A DNA stretch of 32,965 bases from positions 1 through 32,965 of the forward strand of contig JACCXK010000064.1 in assembly GCA_013697055.1 (NCBI GenBank), given 5' to 3'. The notes below the pieces were generated by a model. That model did no database searches, had not been told where the DNA came from, and saw only the letters and a list, made by a program, of their open reading frames with translations. The stretch is from Alphaproteobacteria bacterium. GTDB lineage: Bacteria > Pseudomonadota > Alphaproteobacteria > Micropepsales > Micropepsaceae. The position numbers were made by a program, and so were the translations under genes. This document shows, one piece after another, positions 20,882-31,282 of the stretch (the stretch's first letter is position 1; each line of letters opens with the position of its first letter).

Positions 20882-22351
20882 ATGCCCTTCAATTCCTATC
20901 CCTATTTCCTGTTTCTGGGCCTGGCCGTGCTGGGCTTTCGCCTGCTGGAAAGCCGCGCCCTGACCGGGCGGCGTATGTTCCTGCTGCTGGCCTCCTACGC
21001 CTTCTATGCCTGGTGGCGGGCGGATTTCCTGCTCCTGTTGTGCGGCTCGACCCTGGTGAACTATGCGCTGGGGCGGGAAATCGAGCACCGCCGCGCCAAG
21101 GGGCGCGGCCGCCGGCTGCTGTTGATCGCGGGGCTGGTGTTCAACCTCGGCCTGATTGCCACCTTCAAGTACGACACCTTGCTGGTGGGAACAGCCAACC
21201 AGATTTTCGGCGTCGGGCTACCGTTGCCCGACTTCTTCCTGCCGCTGGCGATCAGCTTCTTCACCTTCGAGCAGATCAGCTATCTGGTGGATGCCGATGC
21301 CGGCAAGACCCGCAACTACTCGCTGCTGGATTACGCGCTGTTCGTCGCCTATTTCCCGCATCTGATTGCGGGGCCGATCGTGCGCCACAATGACCTGATC
21401 CCCCAATTCCGCCAGTTGCGGTCACGCAACGATGATCTGGCGTCGGGTGTCACGTTGTTCACCATTGGGCTCGCCAAGAAGAGCCTGATCGCCGACAACC
21501 TGGCGCCTTTCGCGGACGCCATCTTCAACGCCGCCGGCCGCGGCACGCATCTGGGCGCAACCGACAGCTGGCTGGGGATGCTGTTCTTCGCCTTCCAGAT
21601 CTATTTCGATTTTTCGGCCTATTCCGACATGGCGCTGGGCTCGTCCTTGATGCTGGGCATCCGCCTGCCGGTGAATTTCCATTCGCCCTACAAAGCGGCC
21701 AGCATCATCGAGTTCTGGCGGCGTTGGCACATTTCACTCTCGGCCTTCCTGCGCGACTATCTCTACATTCCCTCGGGCGGAAACCGGCAGGGGCGCGGGC
21801 GGCGCTATCTCAACCTCTTCATCACCATGCTGCTGGGTGGGCTGTGGCATGGCCCCAGCTGGACCTTCATGCTGTGGGGCGGGCTGCACGGCCTCTATCT
21901 GAGCATCAACCACGCCTTCCGCCACGCCACCAAAGGCCTGCGCGCCCCCGCCGCCCTCAAACTGCCGCTGCATATCGCTTCGGTGGCGCTGACCTTTCTC
22001 GCCACCTCACTGGCCTGGATCGTGTTCCGCGCGCCCGACATGGCCTCGGCGCGCAATGTGGCAGAGGGGCTGATCGGCCTGGGTCATTCCACCGTGGTGA
22101 GTTTTTCGCCGCTGGCGGCGACCGCGCTGCTGCTGTTGTTCGGCATGGTGTGGTTCATGCCCAACTCCATGGAATTGATGTGGCGCTACAACCCGGCCCT
22201 GCCCTCGCCCTATGAAAACCAGCCCGTCACGCCGGCCAAATTCTTCTCCTGGAAACCGACACGGCTGAACGCAGCCGCCTATGGCCTGCTCTGCATCATG
22301 GCGGTGCTGGCGCTGTCCAATCTCAAACCCTTTATCTACTTCCAATTCTGA
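20882..22351 (+). CDS. MBOAT-family O-acyltransferase (AlgI-like)
   Basis: A polytopic membrane protein of about 489 residues from ATG 20882 (GTGAGG just before it); the frame opens earlier but upstream residues lack family character. It begins MPFNSYPYFLFLGLAVLGF and contains PLAISFFTFEQISYLVDA, YFPHLIAGPIVRHNDLIPQF, IYFDFSAYSDMALGSS, EFWRRWHISLSAFLRDYLYI and GLWHGPSWTFMLWGGLHGLY, where the last His is the conserved MBOAT active-site residue. Such proteins move acyl (usually acetyl) groups across the inner membrane to exported polysaccharides, normally with a periplasmic SGNH-type partner. The next gene overlaps it by one base (TGATG) and looks like that partner. Confidence 0.93.
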   Translation: MPFNSYPYFLFLGLAVLGFRLLESRALTGRRMFLLLASYAFYAWWRADFLLLLCGSTLVNYALGREIEHRRAKGRGRRLLLIAGLVFNLGLIATFKYDTLLVGTANQIFGVGLPLPDFFLPLAISFFTFEQISYLVDADAGKTRNYSLLDYALFVAYFPHLIAGPIVRHNDLIPQFRQLRSRNDDLASGVTLFTIGLAKKSLIADNLAPFADAIFNAAGRGTHLGATDSWLGMLFFAFQIYFDFSAYSDMALGSSLMLGIRLPVNFHSPYKAASIIEFWRRWHISLSAFLRDYLYIPSGGNRQGRGRRYLNLFITMLLGGLWHGPSWTFMLWGGLHGLYLSINHAFRHATKGLRAPAALKLPLHIASVALTFLATSLAWIVFRAPDMASARNVAEGLIGLGHSTVVSFSPLAATALLLLFGMVWFMPNSMELMWRYNPALPSPYENQPVTPAKFFSWKPTRLNAAAYGLLCIMAVLALSNLKPFIYFQF

Positions 22352-23355
22352 TGGAAAAGAGCCGCTACTCCGTCTGGTTCCTGGGCACGGTGCTGCTGGC
22401 CATCGCGGCGCTGGCGGGTTTCAACGCCTGGGCGGAGCATTTCATCCTGTCGCATCCGAACGGCGGCAGTGTGCAGACCCTGTCGGGCTTCGAACGCGCC
22501 GTGAAGCCGGCCTGGCTGGAAGCGGTCCAGCCCGAAATCGTCTTTGTCGGCTCCAGCCGGGTACGGGACGCTTTCGATCCTGTCCTGGTCGATCCAGCGC
22601 TGCATGTACGCAGCTTCAACTATGGCGCCTCCAGCATGTCGCCCTACGAGGCGCGCCGCCTGGTGCAGGATGCGCTGGCGCATTCCTCGGTGAAGACGAT
22701 CCTGGTGTCGCTGGATGCCTTCACCGGCAATGGCGGCGCCGGCGAAGCCCTGCCCAGCTTTGATGAGACGCGCCTGTCGGTGACGCCGGCCGGCGATCCC
22801 ACCCCGCGCCGCGGGTTGTGGCTTTTCACGACTCGCACCCTGAGCGGCGGCGCGCTGGGCATGAATACGCTGGGCACCACTGCGCTGGCGCGGCTGAAGC
22901 CCGGCGAGAGCGCCGCCGACCGCCCCGACATCTTCGGCGCCTACAGCCACATGACCGAAGCGGTGATGCGGCGCGACCTCGCCTATCGCCGGGCGCGCAG
23001 CATGATCATGGGCCCGCGCGCCCGCGGCGAATTGGCGGCGATGCTGGCCGCGGCCTGCCGCGCAAACGCAAAACTGATTGTGTATTTCCCGCCCGATCAG
23101 ACCGCCATCGTGCGGCAATACCGACAGACCGATGCGGCGGGGCTGGATGCGTTCAAGCAGGATGTGAGGACCGAGGTGGCGCGCCACAATGCGCGCTGTC
23201 CCGGCCAGGTGGCGCTGTTCGATTTTATGCAGCCCAACGCCCTCACCAGCGAAACGCTGGTGAAGGGATCAAGTCCGGATTATGTGGATCTGGTCCATGT
23301 CCGCCCGCCCGCAGGCCTCTGGTTGCTGCGGCAGATGGGCGTGACAGGAAACTGA
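22351..23355 (+). CDS. Membrane-anchored SGNH-like protein, MBOAT partner
   Basis: A 334-residue protein with one N-terminal hydrophobic anchor (about 7-27), the rest probably periplasmic. EIVFVGSSRVRDAFDP (about 62-77) resembles SGNH block I with a Ser nucleophile, NYGASSMSPYEA fits a block II Gly, and YVDLVHVRPPAG near the C-terminus carries an Asp-x-x-His pair like block V. The match to DltD/AlgX-type acyltransferase partners is by motif only; overall similarity is weak. Start overlaps the MBOAT stop (TGATG), strongly implying a shared function in acylating a surface glycan. Confidence 0.65.
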   Translation: MEKSRYSVWFLGTVLLAIAALAGFNAWAEHFILSHPNGGSVQTLSGFERAVKPAWLEAVQPEIVFVGSSRVRDAFDPVLVDPALHVRSFNYGASSMSPYEARRLVQDALAHSSVKTILVSLDAFTGNGGAGEALPSFDETRLSVTPAGDPTPRRGLWLFTTRTLSGGALGMNTLGTTALARLKPGESAADRPDIFGAYSHMTEAVMRRDLAYRRARSMIMGPRARGELAAMLAAACRANAKLIVYFPPDQTAIVRQYRQTDAAGLDAFKQDVRTEVARHNARCPGQVALFDFMQPNALTSETLVKGSSPDYVDLVHVRPPAGLWLLRQMGVTGN

Positions 23356-23357
23356 CG

Positions 23358-23624
23358 TCAGCCGGTGGTGGTGACCGGCGAATTGGTGGCGGGGCAGTGG
23401 CCTGCGTCGCAAGCAGCGTCATTGCTGCCGCTGACAGCGACCGCGATGCCGACAACGGCGATCACGGCGGCTCCGCCGATCAGCAGCAAACTGGGACTGC
23501 GCGCAGCCTGATGTACGCCGGCGGGCTTGCCGGGGGCCAGGGCGCCATCGGCCGCGAGGGCCTGGGAACCGGCCATCGCCGCCACCACAACCATCGCCGT
23601 CAAGCCGCTGCGGAAATTCGTCAT
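23358..23624 (-). CDS. Small exported protein, AADGAxAPGKPAGV family, copy 1 (unknown function)
   Basis: An 88-residue protein with no function I recognise. MTNFRSGLTAMVVVAAMAGS with cleavage expected after QALA leaves a mature protein starting ADGALAPGKPAGVHQAA, then one hydrophobic helix (about 46-65, LLLIGGAAVIAVVGIAVAV) and a short tail with two Cys (CDAGHC) rich in Asn/Thr/Pro. AGGGG about seven bases before the ATG decides this start; a longer in-frame reading from 23954 runs through the divergent gene and is rejected. It is convergent with the SGNH-like gene (two-base gap). The 28909-29175 gene encodes a paralogue of exactly the same length and plan. Confidence 0.75.
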   Translation of the reverse strand: MTNFRSGLTAMVVVAAMAGSQALAADGALAPGKPAGVHQAARSPSLLLIGGAAVIAVVGIAVAVSGSNDAACDAGHCPATNSPVTTTG

Positions 23625-23640
23625 CTCTGTCCCCTGAAGC

Positions 23641-23657
23641 CCGTCCTGGAGGACGGT
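23641..23657. repeat. Short inverted repeat in 5' leader of copy 1
   Basis: CCGTCC and GGACGG can form a six-pair hairpin with a four-base loop about 20 bases before the start codon of the 88-residue protein. It may affect translation; that is speculative. Confidence 0.3.
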
Positions 23658-23701
23658 GTAAAAGGTTGTTCCTGTTGGCCAATCAGCGGCCGCCTGACTC
23701 G

Positions 23702-23731
23702 CTATTAGTACGGATGGACGCGGCTTTGCAA
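23702..23731 (-). promoter_or_regulatory. Candidate promoter of 88-residue protein copy 1
   Basis: On the minus strand TTGCAA (23726-23731) and TAATAG (23702-23707) are 18 bases apart, 78 bases before the start codon. Read by eye; moderate match. Confidence 0.35.
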
Positions 23732-23758
23732 ATGAACAATAACGGCAAAAGCGTGATT

Positions 23759-23773
23759 GTTCTCTTTTTGTTT
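23759..23773. promoter_or_regulatory. Near-consensus SOS box before FkbM-uvrA
   Basis: GTTC, seven bases, GTTT differs from the LexA consensus only in the last base. The surrounding bases also match the ssb box closely (ATTGTTCxCTxTTTGTT in both). It lies 22 bases before the FkbM start codon. A seven-base inverted repeat GAACAAT / ATTGTTC (23734-23740, 23756-23762) overlaps it. Confidence 0.6.
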
Positions 23774-23795
23774 TCGAGCCGCCCGCAAAAAGGCT

Positions 23796-24658
23796 ATGAA
23801 CGGCCCCATGGACTTGCTGACCGAGATTCTCAACCCCGAACGCCTCACGGCCATCGTGGATGTGGGCGCCAACCCGATCGACGGCGATCCGCCCTACAAG
23901 GCGATGCTGGCGGCGGGGCTGTGCGACGTGACCGGCTTTGAACCGCAAGCCCATGCGCTGGCGAAGCTGGAACAGGGCAAAGGTCCGCGCGAACGCTATC
24001 TACCGTACGCTTTGGGCGACGGAACGCAGCGCACCCTGCATGTCTGCGAGCTGGAAGGCATGACCAGCCTCCTGGAACCCGACCCCTCGCATCTGGCGCT
24101 TTTCAATTTGTTTCCTATATGGGGTCAAGTGAAAGCCCAGATCCCCGTTTCCACCAAAAAGCTGGACGATGTTGCCGAGATTGCCGCGCTGGATTTCATG
24201 AAAATGGATGTTCAGGGCGGCGAGCGCGATGTGCTGGCCCATGGCAAAGCCAAGCTGAAGGATGCGGTTGTGATCCAGACCGAAGTTTCTTTTGTTCCGC
24301 TTTACAAGAACCAGCCGCCCTTTGGCGAAATCGACCTGACGTTGCGGGAACTCGGGTTCCTGCCCCATTGCGTCACCGGCACCAAGATCTGGCCGCTGTC
24401 GCCCATGGTGGTGAGCAATGAACCCAATCGCGGTATTCGCCAGCTGCTGGAAACCGACATGGTCTATGTCCGTGACATCGCCGCGCCGGAGAAGATCAGC
24501 GCCGAGCAATGGAAGCATCTCGCCCTGGTGGCGCATCATTGCTACGGCTCCTATGACTTGGCGCTGAAGGCCATCGTCACCCTGATGGATCTGGGCGCGG
24601 TGCCCAAAGACGCCAACAAACGTTACCTCGCCAGCCTGCCGAGCAGAAAAGCCAACTG

Positions 24659-24659
<1 letters not shown>
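23796..24659 (+). CDS. FkbM-family methyltransferase (second copy), coupled to uvrA
   Basis: About 287 residues from ATG 23796, which has AAAAAGG just upstream; ATG 23808 is an alternative. SAM motif I is [16 protein letters not shown], with GFEPQ downstream and the FkbM core [17 protein letters not shown], then [14 protein letters not shown]. The C-terminus adds about 60 residues (from [14 protein letters not shown] on) beyond the methyltransferase fold. Probably O-methylates a sugar or glycolipid; substrate unknown. Its stop overlaps the uvrA start (TGATG), so uvrA translation is likely coupled to it. The near-consensus SOS box upstream would put it under LexA. Confidence 0.82.
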
Positions 24660-27538
<2,879 letters not shown>

Positions 27539-28402
27539 TCAGGCCAGGATTTCGACGGACGGCTCGTCTTTCAGGGTCCGCCAGGCCGAGACGCTGGCGC
27601 CCGCGAGCAGCCCGATCACCAGCGGCGAGAAGAGAAATCCCAGGCCGCAGGTCAGGGGCAAAGTCTGGCGGGCATGCATCACCGCCGCGACCATCTGCAC
27701 CTGGGTTGCCGCGCCCGGCAGTGCTTCGGCTTTTTCACCCATGCCGAAGTCGATCAGCACCAGCAGCACCAGCAACGGCACGAACAGGCCGAGCAGCACG
27801 CCCACCATCGGCAGGAAATTGCCTGCAGACAGCGCCCAGGCCCGGCGCAGGGCCGGCGCTGTTTCGCTCACCGCAATCGCGGGCAGCAGCACCAGGAAAC
27901 GCGCCAGCACCGCCACGCTGATTCCCATCACCGCCAGGATGGCAAGCCCGCCGACCGCACCTTGCGCCTTGCCCCCGCCGGGCACCAGCAGAAGGGCGTT
28001 GGCGGCGATCAGCACGGTCAAGGCCATGAGCAACATCAGGCTCGCCAGGGCGAGGAAGGCCCGGAACATCCGCCATTCCAGCGGACCGAAAGCAAAGTGG
28101 ATGACAGCCGGCGCGGACCGCGCCCCCAGCGCCAGCTGCACCACGGCGGTGAACATCACCGCATATAGCAGCAGCATCGCCACCAGGTAACCGATCATCA
28201 TCAGCAGCGAGGGACCCATCTGGGCGCCATTGCCGCTGGCCATGAAATCGATGAAGTCATTGTAGAAGCGATAGAAGGTGAAGTAGCGGGCGATGGTGAT
28301 CATCACCATCGACACCCAGATCAGGCCGATGATCCCGCCCAGATGGGTGGCCGCGAAGCTATAGGCATCACGAATGGTCTGGGCGACGGAGATGCGCCGC
28401 AT
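27539..28402 (-). CDS. Polytopic membrane protein of unknown function
   Basis: A 287-residue protein from ATG 28402, with GAAGG four bases before it. Six or so hydrophobic helices span the length, with an N-terminal amphipathic start (RRISVAQTIRDAYSF) and a PAIAVSETAPALRRAWALSAG segment reminiscent of the loop in DUF7847/GDPD-membrane-type proteins. No catalytic motif is visible. It follows the 83-residue membrane gene by six to nine bases and is probably co-transcribed with it. Confidence 0.7.
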   Translation of the reverse strand: MRRISVAQTIRDAYSFAATHLGGIIGLIWVSMVMITIARYFTFYRFYNDFIDFMASGNGAQMGPSLLMMIGYLVAMLLLYAVMFTAVVQLALGARSAPAVIHFAFGPLEWRMFRAFLALASLMLLMALTVLIAANALLLVPGGGKAQGAVGGLAILAVMGISVAVLARFLVLLPAIAVSETAPALRRAWALSAGNFLPMVGVLLGLFVPLLVLLVLIDFGMGEKAEALPGAATQVQMVAAVMHARQTLPLTCGLGFLFSPLVIGLLAGASVSAWRTLKDEPSVEILA

Positions 28403-28411
28403 CAAGCCTTC

Positions 28412-28663
28412 TCAGAATTCATCGAAGGGGCGCAGATCGTCGAACACCGGCGCCTGGGGCGCGGTGGCTTGCGCCCACAGGCTCATGGCCCAGGCGGTCA
28501 CAGCCGCGGCGACGGGGAGCTTGACGAGGCCCGCCAGCGGCTCGGTCACGAAGGCAAGACGGCGGCGCGGCACGAAGACAGCGACGCTGACAGCGGCGGC
28601 GGCCAAAAGGCCCGCGCCCAGCGCCAGCCTGGCATAATTGGTACTTTTGTGTTCCTCGGCCAT
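28412..28663 (-). CDS. Small two-helix membrane protein, unknown function
   Basis: 83 residues from ATG 28663 (AAGGA eight bases upstream; a GTG one codon earlier is possible). A charged N-terminus MAEEHKSTNYARL precedes a hydrophobic helix (about 13-30), a basic turn VPRRRLAF and a second helix (about 45-65), ending with an acidic tail DDLRPFDEF. The helical-hairpin layout and tight spacing suggest it works with the polytopic membrane protein downstream. I recognise no family. Confidence 0.6.
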   Translation of the reverse strand: MAEEHKSTNYARLALGAGLLAAAAVSVAVFVPRRRLAFVTEPLAGLVKLPVAAAVTAWAMSLWAQATAPQAPVFDDLRPFDEF

Positions 28664-28849
28664 CACTCTGTTCCTTTGCAGGACCTATATAGGTGGCCGC
28701 TCCGGCGCCGTCACCCATTCGCGCATTTCATCCAGACGCTTTTCACGCCCATCGTATCCCGAAGGACGCAAGGCCATCTTCGCACGGGTCTGAAGACAAA
28801 AGCGTTAAAGCGGCGCCAAAATAAGGCGGCACGGCGGGCCCAAAACGGC

Positions 28850-28883
28850 AAAAAGCCCGCCATCCGTCGGGATGGCAGGCTTT
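28850..28883 (-). terminator. Intrinsic terminator of 88-residue protein copy 2
   Basis: On the minus strand a 14-base stem (28852-28865 with 28870-28883, one G-T type mismatch pair) with loop CGAC is followed by TTTTT. It is 26 bases after the stop of the 88-residue gene, a classical rho-independent terminator that isolates this gene from the 83-residue membrane gene. Confidence 0.8.
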
Positions 28884-28908
28884 CGCCAATTCTTGAGGAA
28901 CGCGTGCC

Positions 28909-29175
28909 TTACGGCGAAGCCGCGTTCGTGGTCGCCGGCGCAAAGGTCGAGGTGGCCGGAGCGCGATCGCCGCTCTGGTTGCCGACCGTGATGGCGACAG
29001 CAGTGATGATGGCCGCAGCGGCACCGGCGAGGATCAGCGTCCCGTTACCGATTTCCTGCGCCTGGTTGACACCAGCGGGCTTGCCCGGCGCGAAGGCACC
29101 GTCAGCAGCGAAAGCCGAAGAACCAATCATCGTCACCACAGTCACTGCGGCGACAACAGACTTAATACCGAACAT
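28909..29175 (-). CDS. Small exported protein, AADGAxAPGKPAGV family, copy 2 (unknown function)
   Basis: An 88-residue protein, the same length as copy 1. MFGIKSVVAAVTVVTMIGSS with a cleavage site after AFA gives a mature N-terminus ADGAFAPGKPAGVNQAQ, followed by a hydrophobic helix (about 46-64, LILAGAAAAIITAVAITV) and an Ala/Thr/Pro-rich tail with no Cys. The strongest conservation to copy 1 is the block AADGAxAPGKPAGVxQA directly after the signal peptide. GGGGGAAG before the ATG supports the start. It has its own promoter candidate and a strong terminator, so it is a monocistronic unit. No function is recognised. Confidence 0.78.
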   Translation of the reverse strand: MFGIKSVVAAVTVVTMIGSSAFAADGAFAPGKPAGVNQAQEIGNGTLILAGAAAAIITAVAITVGNQSGDRAPATSTFAPATTNAASP

Positions 29176-29207
29176 AGGCTTCCCCCGTTATTTGATGGTC
29201 GGATACT

Positions 29208-29232
29208 TGTCCGAAGCCCTCGCCCAAGTCAA
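29208..29232 (-). promoter_or_regulatory. Candidate promoter of 88-residue protein copy 2
   Basis: On the minus strand TTGACT (29227-29232) is a strong -35; AAGTAT, 18 bases downstream, is a weak -10. It lies about 33-57 bases before the start codon. Confidence 0.35.
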
Positions 29233-29369
29233 CCGGCCTTTCCGGATTCCTTTTTGACTGTTGCCAAAAGGCTTTACCTCGTTGTGACGCACTCTTTAGC
29301 GTCCTGTTTTAACGGTACCGCCATATTTCGATTGCACCATAAAGTCCAACAAATCCGCCTATTTTTCCA

Positions 29370-29406
29370 GCAGTTGCACGTTTGAAACATAAAATGCTGC
29401 AACTGC
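29370..29406. repeat. Inverted repeat GCAGTTGCA / TGCAACTGC before trmFO
   Basis: A perfect nine-base inverted repeat (29370-29378 and 29398-29406) flanks 19 AT-rich bases in the divergent gap between the 88-residue gene and trmFO, 62 bases before the trmFO start. It could be an operator or an RNA stem. Confidence 0.5.
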
Positions 29407-29467
29407 GAAATCATAAGGGCCAAGATGTGTTTTGCGCGCCCTTCTCCGCCTGCTAAAGCCTGCGTCC

Positions 29468-30835
29468 ATGACGGCAAGGCTGCACATCATTGGCGGGGGT
29501 CTGGCGGGGTCAGAATCAGCCTGGGCCGCGGCACAGGCCGGGGTCTCGGTGATTCTGCATGAAATGCGTCCCGTGCGGGGTACCGAGGCTCACCAGACTG
29601 ATTCCCTGGCCGAGTTGGTGTGTTCCAACTCCTTCCGCTCCGATGATGCCGCCAACAATGCCGTGGGCCTGTTGCATGAAGAGATGCGCCGGGCGGGATC
29701 GCTGGTCATGGCCGCAGCCGATGCCCACAAGCTGCCGGCCGGGGGCGCCCTGGCGGTGGACCGGCACGGCTTCTCCGCCGCCGTCACCGCCGCATTGGAA
29801 AATCACCCGCTGGTGACCATCGCCCGCGAGGAAATCACCGCCCTGCCCCCGGCCGACTGGGGCGCCACGATCATCGCCACCGGGCCGCTGACCTCCGCCA
29901 GCCTGGGCGCCGCCATGGCTGCGGCCACCGGCCAAGACCAGCTCGCTTTCTTCGATGCCATCGCGCCCATCATCCACCGCGAGTCCATCAATTTCGACAT
30001 CGCCTGGTTCCAGTCGCGCTATGACAAGGAAGGCCCCGGCGGCGGCGTGGCCGATTACATCAATCTGCCGCTGAACGAAGCCCAATACAAAGACTTCGTC
30101 GCCGCGCTGATTGCCGGCGAGAAAACCGATTTCAAGGAATGGGAAAAGACCACGCCTTATTTCGAGGCCTGCCTGCCCATCGAAGTGATGGCGGCGCGCG
30201 GCGAACAGACCTTGGCGTTCGGACCGATGAAACCGGTGGGGCTGATGGATCCGCGCACCGGAACGCGCGCCCATGCCGTGGTGCAGCTGCGCCAGGACAA
30301 CAAGCTGGGTACCCTGTGGAACATGGTGGGGTTCCAGACCAAGCTGAAACATGCCGAACAGGTGCGCATCTTCCGCACCATCCCGGGCCTGGAGAATGCG
30401 CAGTTCGCGCGACTGGGCGGGCTGCACCGCAACACATTCATCAACTCACCGCGCCTGCTGGACGGCCAGCTGCGGCTGAAGGCGCAGCCGCACTTGCGCT
30501 TTGCCGGCCAGGTGACGGGGGTGGAAGGCTATGTTGAGAGCGCCGCCATCGGCCTTCTGGCCGGGCGCTTCGCCGCCGCGGAATTGCTGGGCGCGGAGGC
30601 GTTGCCGCCGCCGCCCACCACGGCGCTGGGCGCCCTGATCTCCCACATCACCGGCGGCGCCGATGCCCGCACGTTTCAGCCCATGAATGTCAATTTCGGA
30701 TTGTTCCCGGAATTCCCGAAAAGCGCCAAAATCCGCGGCAAGGACCGCAAGCAGGCCATGAGCGCGCGGGCGCTGGAAGATCTGGCCGTCTGGCTGGGAC
30801 ACACCATTTTGGGTAGAGGGCAGGCCGCCGAATAG
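29468..30835 (+). CDS. trmFO: Methylenetetrahydrofolate--tRNA-(uracil-5-)-methyltransferase
   Basis: A folate- and FAD-dependent enzyme making 5-methyluridine-54 in the T loop of tRNAs. About 455 residues from ATG 29468; the reading frame from 29432 adds 12 unrelated residues. [19 protein letters not shown] (about 5-23) binds [21 protein letters not shown] holds the conserved Cys, and [14 protein letters not shown] with a [12 protein letters not shown] stretch closes the protein. FAD-dependent TrmFO occurs in Firmicutes, some alphaproteobacteria and others in place of TrmA. Confidence 0.96.
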   Translation: MTARLHIIGGGLAGSESAWAAAQAGVSVILHEMRPVRGTEAHQTDSLAELVCSNSFRSDDAANNAVGLLHEEMRRAGSLVMAAADAHKLPAGGALAVDRHGFSAAVTAALENHPLVTIAREEITALPPADWGATIIATGPLTSASLGAAMAAATGQDQLAFFDAIAPIIHRESINFDIAWFQSRYDKEGPGGGVADYINLPLNEAQYKDFVAALIAGEKTDFKEWEKTTPYFEACLPIEVMAARGEQTLAFGPMKPVGLMDPRTGTRAHAVVQLRQDNKLGTLWNMVGFQTKLKHAEQVRIFRTIPGLENAQFARLGGLHRNTFINSPRLLDGQLRLKAQPHLRFAGQVTGVEGYVESAAIGLLAGRFAAAELLGAEALPPPPTTALGALISHITGGADARTFQPMNVNFGLFPEFPKSAKIRGKDRKQAMSARALEDLAVWLGHTILGRGQAAE

Positions 30836-30886
30836 GCTGGCGCAACTAGGCCCGGTTCCGTACGTTTCCCTATCTGCAACACCAAT

Positions 30887-31282
30887 ATGGAAAACAGCAT
30901 GGATATTCCCCTCGAGCTCTCGTTCCACAATGTCGAACCCTCCGATGCCCTGAAAGCGTCGGTACAAAGCCATGTCGACAAGCTCGAGCAATTCCATGAT
31001 CACATCATCGGCTGCCGGGTGGTGATCGAGATGCCGCACAAGAGCCAGAAGGCCAGCGGCAATCCCCCCGATGTGCATATCGTGGTGCGGGTGCCGGGCA
31101 AGGAAATCGTGGTCAGCCGCGAATACAATCACGGCGGCCACAAGAAGGCGGCGACCGACGCCTATGCCGTGCTGGACGAGGCCTTCCTGGTCGCCCAGAA
31201 GCAGCTCAAGGACTATCGCCGCGTCAGCCATGGCGACGTGAAGCACAAGGGCGAGCGCGTACCGGGCGAGAGCGGGCTATAA
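30887..31282 (+). CDS. HPF/RaiA-family ribosome-associated protein
   Basis: A 131-residue protein (127 if the ATG at 30899 is used). PLELSFHNVEPSDALKASVQ, HVDKLEQFHDHIIGCRVVIE and DVHIVVRVPGKEIVVSREYN follow the beta-alpha-beta-beta-beta-alpha fold of hibernation-promoting factors, which bind the 30S decoding region in slow growth. The C-terminal GDVKHKGER resembles the linker that, in some alphaproteobacterial relatives, leads to a cold-shock domain; here the protein ends shortly after. The 3' end overlaps the convergent NDUFAF6-like gene by six bases. Confidence 0.82.
   Translation: MENSMDIPLELSFHNVEPSDALKASVQSHVDKLEQFHDHIIGCRVVIEMPHKSQKASGNPPDVHIVVRVPGKEIVVSREYNHGGHKKAATDAYAVLDEAFLVAQKQLKDYRRVSHGDVKHKGERVPGESGL

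Noticed and set aside
23625..23954. N-terminal extension of the 88-residue protein copy 1
   Set aside because: The extension runs through the divergent promoter and the start of the FkbM gene, and the signal peptide and ribosome-binding site mark the start at 23624.
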